From: Owenia fusiformis
Taxonomy: Eukaryota; Annelida; Polychaeta; Sabellida; Oweniidae
Reading direction: 5' to 3'
Assembly: GCA_903813345.2 (NCBI GenBank)
Contig: CAIIXF020000011.1
Location: 20,011,754-20,071,753 of the forward strand
DNA length: 60,000 bases
In this document: in pieces, positions 45,550 to 56,583 of the stretch
Layout of the letters: every line of letters starts with the position of its first letter
Numbering within the stretch: position 1 is the first letter of the stretch
Translations under genes and position numbers: made by a program
Notes under the pieces: model-generated
Database searches by the model: none
What the model was told of the DNA's origin: nothing
The model's input: the letters and a program-made list of their open reading frames with translations, nothing else

Positions 45550-45776
45550 CACTGTTACTATACTGCCTGACGACTGTTACTACCTGACTGACGTACGACT
45601 GCTACGACTGACGACTGTTACTGCCTGACTGACGTACGACTGCTACGACTGACGACTGTTACTGCCTGGCTGACGTACGACTGTTACGACTGCCGACTGT
45701 TACTGCCTGACTGACGTACGACTGCTACGACTAACGGCTGTTACTGCCTGGCTGACGACTGCTACGACTGACGACC
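45550..45776 (+). repeat. 41-bp minisatellite, about five copies
   Basis: CGACTGTTACTRCCTG recurs at 45571, 45612, 45653 and 45694, exactly 41 bp apart, with a partial copy on each side. The unit is built from smaller words (GACTG, TACGACTG), so the array probably grew from a shorter repeat. Confidence 0.9.
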
Positions 45777-47044
45777 CACTCAGATGTACTATACATATTG
45801 TGATCTCATAGCTCTTTGTTAGTTAATACATAATACAAACTGACAATATCAAAATTTGACCATATAATAGTTTTTATTCATCAAAATGTGTTTATTTGAT
45901 GTAAACAATAATCCATTATGTAAACCACTCAGGTTGCCCCGCCTACCCATGACAACAGAAGAAATAAGCAATTGAGAACAAAAGTAATGGCAAAATTAGC
46001 AATACTTATATAAATATACGCTCTGTATAAGCCAACATGCCACACAAACGTTTCTTTTGCCATAGATCGACGCAAACCTCAGCCCGGATCTTATTTGATT
46101 TATTCTGTCATTGGGGAGTTAAAATCATTTTATTACATTTTTGATGAATATGGACTTTTATAAATGAGGTCTGAATTTTAGGTTTGATAAATCATTTTTG
46201 TAGATATTGGTATTGAAAAACATATTTCAAGCTATTGACTGGGGAATATAATAAGCTGTGAATCAATTAGCTGTATCTGTCTCATAGGGGGTAAAAATAA
46301 GATTTTTCCCAAACGCTGCAGATAGATGAAGAATATGTTTTTGGATTATTTTTTTAATATATATTTATTTTAGTCAAGAACAGCTACATATTTGTTACAT
46401 GTTTGCAGAACCATAGATGCATACAATGTTGTAATGTCAATAATGATTGAATTATCAATGAAAATCAGCCATCAAAAGTAATACCGTTTAAAGGATCCCA
46501 TTTATCTCCTCTTCCAACACGTAAGTCAAGTTTGTAATAGGTTAATACATTTAGTTTAAAACCTCTAAATATTGGTTTCACCCTAGAATGTTTATATAGG
46601 AATACATATCTTTTAAAAAATACTAAAAACGTTATTTAAAACAATTAACAGCCTCTTTGGTCATTAAAGTCCAGACTCGTGTTTTCATCAGAAACTTGCT
46701 CAAGGTTTCATGGTATAGCGTGGGGCGTGAGCACTTCCCATGAATCAACGCTAACATCGGGATATAGCCAATCAGGGTAGTATTTAATGCCAGGAATTCA
46801 ATTACCTTTTAAAGCAGAGCAAAGTCAGCCATTGATCCCATTCATCAACCTCATATTCTAAATGTTCACATTCTACTCGGGCATGTACGCGTGCGTAAAT
46901 GGATTAAGTAAGTTTCTACCTACTACCCATTTCGAAACATTCTGATTAATGGTGCACATTTGATCACGTTAAACTGTAGTTTTAGATTAAAACCAATTTA
47001 ACGTAAGAGTGCCGTTTTAAAGTTGATAATAAACGTACACACGC
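45777..47044. other. Gene-free sequence
   Basis: Nothing recognised; AT-rich. Confidence 0.5.
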
Positions 47045-48020
47045 CCGGCGCGGAGATCGGAAGATTTGTCCACCTTGGGGGAGCACGCTATTTTTCATAA
47101 AAACACTAAGAACACGTCACAAATTATTTTTTTAGCTCATATGTTCGTTACACCAAAGAAAATTAACTTTTCCATGACATGGGTATATCATTTGCGGATA
47201 ACGTTCACTTCTGTTCTGAACGGTAAGAGTAAAAGCTATTGAAAAGGCGTCGGAGTATCATATTAGAAAATGTACAATTCCTTTTTTATATATTTAATGG
47301 CATAATATATCGTGACTTTGTCACTGGTGATCCACTCGATTACGCTGGTTACTGCGTGAAATAAGGAAAGAAGAAAAATCGTACCTTCGACGTTCCGACA
47401 TTTTGTTACCGAAACGAACCGTTTCGGTAACCAGCGTAATCGAGCGGATCACCAGTGATGATAATATTTATGTTTCCAGCACAATTCTGAAGGCAAGGTA
47501 TTAATGAGATCTAGATATATCGATCATGAGTACTTCTAGTTTCTTTTTAAAAAATAATGTTTAATTTAATTGTCCAGCTTGGTTGAGTAGTTTCAAATGT
47601 GAAATAAAAAACTGCTCCCCCAAGCTAGACAAAAAAATTAAACAATCTTTTTTATGATTTTTTTTTAAAAACACCCAATACATTGAGATCTGATTAATAC
47701 CTTCAGAAGTATGCTGAAAACATATACATGTATATCAATATTACATGTCATTATATCGCGCCATTAAAAAGATAAAAAAGAAATGGTAAGTTGTACATTT
47801 TAGAGTATGATACTCTGGCGCCTTTTTCAATAGCTTTTATTCCTAACGTTATTAGACTTCGGACAGAAGTAGAGGATATCCGCAAATGCTATAGCATATA
47901 TATACCCATGTCATGGAATAGTTAATTTTCTTTGGTATAACGAAACATCTGAGTTTCTTAGTCTTTTTATGAAAAATAGCATGCTCCCTCAAGTTGGACA
48001 AATCTTCCGATCACCGAGCG
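47045..48020. mobile_element. ~1-kb foldback element with a nested MITE in its left arm
   Basis: GATCGGAAGATTTGTCCA (47056-47073) pairs with TGGACAAATCTTCCGATC (47997-48014), and pairing continues inward through AAAGAAAATTAACT, CCATGACATGGGTATAT and GGCGTCGGAGTATCATA against their partners on the right. Further in, ATTTAATTGTCCAGCTTGG pairs with sequence near 47630. The right arm lacks the 138-bp MITE (47321-47458) found in the left arm, so the MITE landed later. No coding capacity. Confidence 0.75.
47321..47458. mobile_element. Short MITE of the CACTGGTGATCC family (copy 4)
   Basis: The ends are TCACTGGTGATCCACTCGAT and its near complement ATCGAGCGGATCACCAGTGA. The centre keeps the hairpin GTTACCGAAACG facing CGTTTCGGTAAC. 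It is an internal-deletion form of the 39038-39386 element. Confidence 0.8.
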
Positions 48021-50092
48021 TGGTACAGCAACGGCGAAAGTAATGCTCGGAACGTGCCTCGTTCGCAATTTCAATGTTTTCCTCGTTCGGCCTTTTACCA
48101 CATCAACCAATGGTTGGAGACTCCAGAAGAGTTTCCCATACATGGCCATTATAACAGTTTTCCCTGTATCTTATTAACGATTAGTATCCAAGCCTTGCGC
48201 AACATACCACAGTGTTCGGGAGAGACTCGCCTAGCCTGCTATAACAATCTTACCATGGGTTGTCCACCGAATTTTTGAGATAAATAAACTTGAAGACACT
48301 AACCCCCTCTATCGTCAGATTTCTCAGAGAATGCTGGTACATGTAAAATCACCAAGGTCAAAATCACTCCACCGCCAGCTTAAAATGAGATTTCCCACTG
48401 AACTTTGACATGTTTTCAGATAAATTAGGACCTCCCTTATAAATATTTAGTCCCGATTCACTTCCCAAACGCCAGATGGTGCTCCAATGGGGTAGGAGAG
48501 GAGAAAATGACTGTTATTCTGACAGTGTGTGTTACCCCACTTTGGACATGAAGTCCAGAGCTGAATATGTCAGCACATGTTGGTGATGGGTAAGCGAAAA
48601 CCCCGGGGGTTTCACTCCAATTTACTTCTTAATACATATGTGCAGCGCCAAAGACCCTCTTTTTGAGCATTTTTTCTATGTCAATTTCCTCTCAAGATTG
48701 AACGTTTCCATGCACACTTCCTCTCACACTTTTTGAGCAATTTGTCCCAGACCTCACCAACTGATTTTACCGATTCATTACAATTTTTGTAGAAAAACAG
48801 ATTTTTGACATAATACTACTAAAAGAGAGTATGGCCATCTTAGGCGGCTTAAAACGGCCATGAATACGGGCTCAATTTGCACAGCGTTCAAGTCAAAGTT
48901 GCTGCTCGGGTATTATACCAATAAGGTCTATTCAGGATTTCTTCAAAATCTTTAAAATAGAGCACTATACTGGTACATTTCAAATGCATATGAAACTATG
49001 TAGCAGTATCTCACCTTGGTCACCTAGGGTGTATTTTATCCAGAATCAAATGCTCTTTCCAATGATATACAGAATGTATGTACTTCTCCTAATTTATGGT
49101 GTAGAAGGGATCACAATGTCATTTGACACCCTGTCGTGGTCCCCTAATGTTATGTGCTTGAGTAGCTTAATAATATGCCTTACTCAGGAGTAACTGGTGC
49201 TCTCATTTCCAATCATCGTGCAGTGGCCGAATATGACAGACTACAGACTGGACCGTGAGATTGTGAGCCATCATGATAAATTACTATGTCGTCTAGAGTG
49301 GGGCTGGTGGGCTCGTTTGATTCATGTATCTAGGTTCATAACTTACAGTATAACCTAGGAATGACTTGGGGTTTGGGGTATCTCACCTAAAAGAAAGTTA
49401 TCTTATTTTGTTTTGAGTAATTTATTCTGTTCTGTGTTGTCTTTGTTAAAACCTAATATGGGATTACTTAGTACAATTAGTAAGCTTTCATTGTAGTCAT
49501 ATTTATATTTTTGTCAGCAGAAAAATGGGTATCATGATTAGACTTGAGGTACGTGAGGCTAGATCTTTTTTAAATAGATTGGGTGGTTTTACTGACGCAA
49601 GTGCTTCTGCTTTTTATATGAATTTGGTTTTGTTGGATGGAATACTATAACCTTGCATTCGATATAAAGACCACAAAACATACATTTTGCCTTGTTGCTA
49701 TGACAAATGGTTAAATCTGTGAGAATGTAGAGTATTAGTTAGTAAAGTCAATATATCATGGACGTTATTGTATAATGTTATAGAGGATTGTGTTATTTTA
49801 AAGGTTTGCTATCATATTATACCACAGAATATGTATCTGTTTTCAGCAGTCGTCATATGCTGAATATTGAGTCATATACCCCCCCCCCTCTTCAATTTGA
49901 CAATGAATCGAAAAGTCAAGTACGTAGACAATTCAAATAAAATATTTGGAAGTGATTTTGTGGTCCAGGCATGACAAGGTTTTGAATACATTAAACCGGA
50001 AACACGAAGAAATCATCATAGAATGTACCTCGTGTATAAAGTATCCAAATCCTTTCACCCTGTCATATGTTAACGAATTAACCTTTGAAAAA
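48021..50092. other. Gene-free sequence
   Basis: The frames at 47994-48278 (overlapping the foldback arm) and 48984-49193 are not recognisable. A C run is at ~49880. No RNA gene seen. Confidence 0.5.
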
Positions 50093-50094
50093 TA

Positions 50095-50325
50095 CAGGGT
50101 GACCAGAAAAAAGTGGACCGATGTTTTTTTTTCCTTTAACTTCCACATAAGTGATATGATCGGGTACATTTTTGGCTTAAATGTACATTGTTAGTTGAAA
50201 TATTAGTTAAAGTATTAATTGTCAATAGCCTCCAATTTTTATTTGAAGGCTTTTCAGTACATGTCCCTTATGTGCTCCAAGACGCAGGAAAACAAAACAA
50301 TAGTCCACTTTTTCTGGTCACCCTG
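50095..50325. mobile_element. Mariner-type MITE with TA target duplication
   Basis: CAGGGTGACCAGAAAAA at the left and TTTTTCTGGTCACCCTG at the right are perfect inverted repeats, each flanked by TA (50093-50094 and 50326-50327). A terminal CAGGGTG with TA duplication is typical of Tc1/mariner-derived elements. No transposase is encoded in 231 bp. Confidence 0.8.
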
Positions 50326-50705
50326 TATGAACATCGTAACATCAGTGTAAATCTTAGACACATCAGAAAGTACCAACTTCCCAGGAAGAAGGGTAGTCTA
50401 TTGTCACGACCATGTGTTTAGAGAATGGAATGGCTTAGTGCCCACATTAGAAACTCTCAATCATAGGCCTCCTTTAAAATACATTTGAAATAAAACGGAT
50501 GGCAATTCATTGATTACCACCAAATGGACATGAAAATTGATAGGAGTCAAGAGATACCACTAAACAGAATAAGATGCGATTTGTTCCTTCACGCCCTATT
50601 CAATGTTCACAACTTAATTTAATACTGTAAATTCGTTTCATTAGATTTCATTTCTATGAAAGCTAACTATGAAAATTATGTTTGGTGAAGTCCAAAATCA
50701 GTTAA

Positions 50706-51448
50706 GGTGCCATGATACTTTACAGGAAATGACAAAACAGGAAGTGATAAGAAAATTTGCATTTTTAGACATTTTTGAACAAAGATAATAGAGTTCTGTT
50801 TTGACCTCCAGTCAATTCAACTAGTTCCACATACCATTTACAGGTCCAGGATCACAATGTTCATGGTCAGAATCAGAATGACCATAAACATGATGAAATA
50901 ACCTTATCAGCCCTCTGAAAATGTGACTGAAAAAATAGCTAAAAGTAGGAGGTTTGAAACTTCGCTGAACATAATCTTTTGAATTTTTCAGAAAATGTGC
51001 CCAATATATTGCTCTTAATGATACAATCTTTGAAAATGTGATATCATTCAAAGAAAAAGAAAAAATTAGATTTGAAAAGTGATCTATTTTCCTTTTTATG
51101 ACCGCCATTTTTGTTTCCGACAATCTTCTGAAAGTTCAAAGATTGTATCAGTTAGAGGATTATATTGGGCACATTTTCTGAATAATTCAAAAGATTCTGT
51201 TCAGTGACCTTCCCTAGCTCCTACTTTTAGCTATTTTTCAGTCACATTTTCAAAGGACTGAAAAGGATATTTCATCATGTTTAGGGTCATTCTGACCATG
51301 TACATTGTTATCGTGGTCATGTAAATGATATGTGGAAGTAGTTAAATTGACTGGAGGTCAAAACAGAACTTTGTTCAAAAAATGTCTCAAAATGCAAAAT
51401 CTTTTTTCACTTCCTGTTTTGTCATTTCCTGTTAAGTATCATGGCACC
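50706..51448. mobile_element. 743-bp foldback element flanked by TTAA
   Basis: GGTGCCATGATACTT at the left and AAGTATCATGGCACC at the right are inverted and flanked by TTAA (50702-50705, 51449-51452). The arms pair for about 320 bp (for example TGACCTCCAGTCAATT against AATTGACTGGAGGTCA) around a short loop near 51060-51110. TTAA duplication is the hallmark of piggyBac-type integration. No transposase is encoded; the 100-codon frame inside is an arm artefact. Confidence 0.8.
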
Positions 51449-51452
51449 TTAA

Positions 51453-52234
51453 TGTTTTTTTCCAAACGCAGATTCATTTCAGTTTATTCATGAGGATTAG
51501 GATTGTATTTAAATGTAACGAGCATGGACCCTTGACAAGCAAGCACATTTGACTTTTTAGCTTAGTTAACATAATCATGACCATAAACATATTCCTGTTT
51601 TTCTCTTTCAACTCTTAATGGTAATCCGACTTTTGGAATTTCGTAGGAAAGAGAATTTTGTTACTAATGTTCGTAATTGGCATTTATTTTCCACTTCCTG
51701 TGATCTTTATTTCAACTGACAGTGAGAAAAATTTAAGTCGAACCTACACAAATTGGGCACGATATGAAATCTATTTACATAGCATTTAGTGGAGATTCGA
51801 CGATACTTGATGATGATGTTTTGCCCCGCGGGGTTAAAGTGTGTTGATGTGGACATTACATTTCGGACAAGATGACATCTCAGACCAAAGTACTAGTCCT
51901 ATGAGACCCACGAGAAGAAAGAACACATGTCAACGATAACATTACAATTCGGAGATGATGTCAAACCAATTATAGAAAATAAGAGCATTAGTAGTGCCAC
52001 TCAAATTCTAAATGTCTTCTTAAAAAATAAATTGCATGATTGTATTATGAAAATAATTTTCGCAAAAATAAATTAAATCAAGCTCTTTACGTCACAAATA
52101 GGGATGAACTTATTAGGCCTTCAAATCTAATCAACCGTTTGGGTCAAAACGCCTACCACTTGTTTGACTTGTCAACCTCTACATAAGAGGTAATTAAAGA
52201 AAAAAACTGATTCATTTAGAATTATTTTCCAAAC
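51453..52234. other. Gene-free sequence upstream of a retroelement fragment
   Basis: No endonuclease domain of a non-LTR element can be traced here, suggesting that the fragment downstream is 5'-truncated. Confidence 0.5.
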
Positions 52235-53440
52235 TGTAGTGTTTGCCCAATCTTTAAAAAATCAAGTAGAGCAATTGTTGAAAATTATAGACCTGACACA
52301 CTTTTAAATGCTTTTTCAAAGATTCTTGAGAAAGTTTTTCATGCTCATATTACAAAACACATCACAAGATTGAGCCTTATGTATGAGAAACAATCCGGTT
52401 TCTTAACAGGACATAACACTGAGCTGCAACTCATTGCTATTGTCGACTATATCTATAATCGATTTGAAGACGGTAAAATGGTAAACTCTTGCTTTTTGGA
52501 CATTTCGGCTGCTTTTGATACAGTTCCTCATGCTCTGCTCCTTCACAAATTAAATTCATTTGTTTCTGTTGATAGAGTAAAGACTAAATTCTCAGACTAT
52601 GGCTTTATAAACACAGGTGTCCCCAAGGCTCGGTCCTTGGACCGCTCCTATTTCTTCTTTACATAAACGATTTACCTAATCATTCAAAATCTGAATCTTT
52701 TATATAATATGCAGACGATACGGATGCATAGGCAGACGTTGACTCAATTCAAAATCAAACTCAAGATTTACAGTGTGACATTCATCAAATAGAACAATGG
52801 TCTGCCAAGTGGCATCTTAAATTCAAAGTCTCTAAGAGTGCACATATGATTTTTTCTCCAAATCGGTGGAGCTGCTTTAAACTGCTCAGGAGCTATTCAT
52901 GGTTCAAACTTCAAATACATCAAATACCCATGATTGTTTGAAATGGAAATCCCTTGATGATAAAAGAAAGTAGGATGTTTAAAGTTTCAAAAGGTCTCCA
53001 ATGTATATAAATAATATTTTCAATAAATACAACGTAACACCAGTAAGAGTACTTAGGAGATCTTTACAATATAAAATACCAACTAAATCTGGTTCTAGAA
53101 TTCGAAGAAAAATCCATCCCGACCATCTCCACTTTTAAGATTAATTTAAGAGGAAATTTAAACACTGGATCAAATTTCAATACTACAAGCAAACTTAATT
53201 AATCAAGAAAGCATGGAATAGCCCTAAATAAAATAAGATGTGACCTAAAATCACAAAAATTCTCTCGTTATTTTACAAAGATTGATAATAATCTATGTGC
53301 TTGTGGTAAGCCTGAGACACTTAAACATGTATTTTTCTCCTGTGAGCGCCATAATCTTCAACGACAACAGCTAATGACCACCCTAGAGCAGAAGAAGCTA
53401 TATCTTAACCGATTTGGGATTGATTTTAGGTGTGCTCATC
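52235..53440 (+). pseudogene. Dead non-LTR retrotransposon reverse transcriptase fragment
   Basis: From 52235 the frame reads VCPIFKK, ENYRP, AFSKILEKV, QSGFL and FLDISAAFDTVPH, the fingers and catalytic motif A of a jockey/CR1-like reverse transcriptase. At about 52620 a one-base shift breaks the conserved GVP-QGS region; the next frame carries GPLLFLLYINDLP and YADD (52708-52719), then a stop at 52729. Further remnants follow. The last recognisable piece is the C-terminal zinc knuckle at about 53296-53365 (CACGKPETLKHVFFSC). Frameshifts, stops and the missing endonuclease make it nonfunctional. Confidence 0.85.
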
Positions 53441-55212
53441 AGTAATATATTTTTCTGGTTGAGGTTTAATCAACCTCAATTTTGAGAAAATGAGAACTTC
53501 CCGAGATATGCACCATCTTCATTATCACAGAAGAACACTGATTGATTGAGCCTCAACCAACAAAATTATGTACGGGTGTGTATGTGTATTTTCAATTCTA
53601 ATTGGTTGGAATAGAGGTTCTTAAACAAGAGATTTTACCCAACCGATGCCTTTCTGACAGGTTATCACCACCTGGTAAGATATTTTAAATTATTATAATC
53701 TGTTACAGGGACCGATAGTTCAACGTCGTTAAACTCAATAACGGCGTTCTTTACTATTAGGAATTTTCTTATTTCCGTTATTGAGTTTAACCCCCTTACT
53801 GCTCTTTCCTTTATTGCAAGAACTGGATCCATCAAAACCATTTTTTCCGCGATAACATGCAACTGATACTTGACAATAATCAAGCGATTTAACACAATAT
53901 CATTGTGTTAAATGTTCATTTATACTAGTAAAATGAGGCTACACTTACCAATCTCTAAAATGAGATTTTCGCATATCCGTAATTGTGTCTGTTCGTCCGC
54001 AGGTGTCCCGGGTGTCCCGGGTTGAAATTAAATTATTAGCGAAACGAAATTGTTGTAAAATGGATTGATAATTATTATCGCGATTACTCGGGATAAAAAA
54101 TTAATTTAGAGGATAACAGGTATCTTTGATTGATTTATATAGCGCGTGTGTACACGCAAATGGTTATCAATTGCAAACCTACTGTCTGTTAATGCAGTGC
54201 CGCAATGAGGGTTAATTTCTGATACGATTTGCAATTTCGATGTTACCAGAACCGACCGACATTTTCGTTATATTCCAAACCTGTCTCCAATATTTTCGTA
54301 ATTATGCATCAATAGGGTCTAAGGGGATACGAGATGGTGTGTATGTATTCAAACGGTATGTATGCATGCTTGAATCACATTCTTTATGCAATATTGCCAT
54401 GTTTTCAGGATTTAATTCGTTCCGCTTGTCGAAACCTGCGGAACGATTAAATTAACGCATCAAAGGCAAAATGATCGTGGAGGTTAGACCTAGCCAGGGC
54501 CATAAGACATGTCAGATAAGAAACGAGGCCCAGGCTCAGTCTAATGTTGTTGGACTAAGGGACCGATTGATAGACACCAACGCCGAACACCTGTTACAAA
54601 ATTATGGAATGTAGAAAAAGGTAAAGATGGGGAAACTAATAATCCATCATTTTAATTCCAAATAGCTTACGTTTCTGTAAAAATATTCTGAGCATGCCCA
54701 ACTATATCTTATATCATAAAATAGGATACATAAACGCCAAATATGGAATCACATGTGAAAATACACTTTAAATATATTTTCATTACACTTTGTATTTTTA
54801 TATCTTTACATATTACAATAACGATAATTACAGTTGTATATTGTACATGTTATCAAGCTTTATTTACAAAAGTAGTACGTCTTTAATCTGCATTGTTTTG
54901 AATGATTTGTCTGAGGATTTTAGCCCTGAACTGAGTACATTGTGGACCAATCATCATTCCTCAAAGGTGATATTTCAAACTCCGCATGCGCACGAGATGC
55001 GAGAGCTGTGTTTAAGAAACATCGCCTGGGTGGAATGAATCAACCAAATGCATTGAGTCTTGGGATTAAATCCTTTTCACACACTGCAAGAAGTTCACAC
55101 AATATCACGTAGAAGATTCGAAATGATCCAAAATAAAATTTTCAAGGAAACATTTGCAAGAGTCAAGGTGTCATCCTGGCAACCATTCAACCATTTGACC
55201 TACAATGCTTGG
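53441..55212. other. Gene-free sequence with perfect hairpins
   Basis: Contains a 17-bp perfect stem (53728-53744 with 53775-53791) and a 12-bp stem with 3-nt loop (53887-53913). GTGTCCCGG is doubled near 54003-54022. No gene recognised. Confidence 0.5.
53728..53791. repeat. Hairpin with 17-bp perfect stem
   Basis: GTTAAACTCAATAACGG and CCGTTATTGAGTTTAAC are separated by 30 bases. A second hairpin, ATTTAACACAAT/ATTGTGTTAAAT with loop ATC, follows at 53887-53913. These may be remains of a small inverted-repeat transposon. Confidence 0.7.
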
Positions 55213-55413
55213 GTCATATTTGCTCCGATTCATCGACTGGCCAATTGCAGTATTTTGTTCACTGATTTGAATTTGCTTCAAATTGATCAATCCTTTTTGA
55301 AATCATGTGCAAGTTCTCAGGAGGTCCCATCTGACCTCAAATTTGAGATTTGACCCTCAGTTTTGAACAAAATACTCAATCGGCCGGCTGATGAATCGGA
55401 GCAAATGTGGCCT
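55213..55413. mobile_element. ~200-bp MITE with ~45-bp inverted ends
   Basis: ATTTGCTCCGATTCATCGAC at the left and CTGATGAATCGGAGCAAATG at the right are inverted, and pairing continues through GTATTTTGTTCA/TGAACAAAATAC. CTCAAATTTGAG near 55336 is a further palindrome. No coding capacity; the overlapping 97-codon frame is spurious. Confidence 0.75.
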
Positions 55414-56583
55414 AGGCATAGGCACTTGACTTGTTATTCTCTTTGATACTACTTATATATTTTTACTCATCTTTAGAATTTATCAGTTATCTGTTTCATT
55501 AGTTTCACTAGAATCTAAAAATGAACTTGAGTGCATTAGAGAATTATATTGCAATGCAGGTATGTGAAATAGCGTGCTCTGATCGACTGGAATTAGACAC
55601 GTACACTTACAATTTCACATTTCGCTCGCTCAGACGAACCATTTTTCTCAGGGTGATATGATGCTGGTCTCTTTAATACAACATTAATAACATACATGCC
55701 CACAATGTTTTCTCTTAACGTTTTGCTGTTCTATTCTCAACAATTCTGAGAGATCATGTGTTACGGATAATCTAAGATTATCATTTCACGTTTTAAAGGA
55801 ATTTGCCCACTCCCCCTCTCAATGGTTTTTCAGAAACCTATGGATAAAAACTCTTGTTATACCTTCATACTCAATGGGGCAACTAAATATTATGAAGGGG
55901 AGAATTAACTCCAAGAAGACCGCGAACAAGTAAAACGTTTTCCTTAACCCTCCTAATACAGAGCAACCTGCAACATGATATACGGAATCCATATAAGACA
56001 CTGACGTCGTTGGTATGATTATCTCCCTTGCTGTCGCCTAGTCATATATTTGTCGAGATAAAATAGCATTTGATATTAAAATGTTTACGTTATCAATGAT
56101 TTCTCGTTAAATACAGAAAAGCGTATTTCCTCTAAACGAATAATACAGTCTTAGGCACAAATTTTGTACGTTCTTCACCCAACACTCTGAATACTTTCAG
56201 AGATTTGTTCTCACTTAATACGTTTTCGTTTTACTATCTCTACATATCATATAATTTACAAAAGACGCTGAGCACAAATTTTCACTAAAAATCAAAGGTT
56301 ATATTACCCTTTACATTCGTTTGACTTCACTTCTTAAAAGAGAGCTTCGTCTTGTAGTTTAACTAGACTCTGCACGCAGGGTAAGGTTATATACAATATA
56401 ATAGGATACCTCTTTCCCGCGATAACTTGCAATTATGTATTAATGTCGTCGTGAATACTTTAGATCTATATTTCCATTAAACATCCTTGAGTTGGTGATC
56501 AAATCGTATTTATTAATTTATATTAAAACATTATTTTCCTGTCATCATGACTATGGTTTGATTTCTAAACTGCTGGATTTTTT
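55414..56583. other. 3' flank of the GPCR gene and gene-free sequence
   Basis: Carries an inverted copy of the GTGTCCAATTC repeat (about 55553-55600) and, at 56310-56385, a block shared with 40708-40790 that ends in TAGACTCTGCACGCAGGGTA. No other gene seen. Confidence 0.5.
56509..56514 (-). terminator. Polyadenylation signal AATAAA for the GPCR
   Basis: On the minus strand AATAAA lies 70 bp beyond the stop codon, in AT-rich sequence, suiting a short 3' UTR. Confidence 0.55.

Noticed and set aside
45550-45776. Possible CRISPR-like array
   Set aside because: It is a head-to-tail 41-bp tandem repeat without spacers, in an animal genome.
47994-48278. 94-codon frame of higher GC
   Set aside because: Its first part is the outer arm of the foldback element, and no domain is recognisable.
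50821-51123. 100-codon minus frame
   Set aside because: It falls inside one arm of the TTAA foldback, with no transposase motif.
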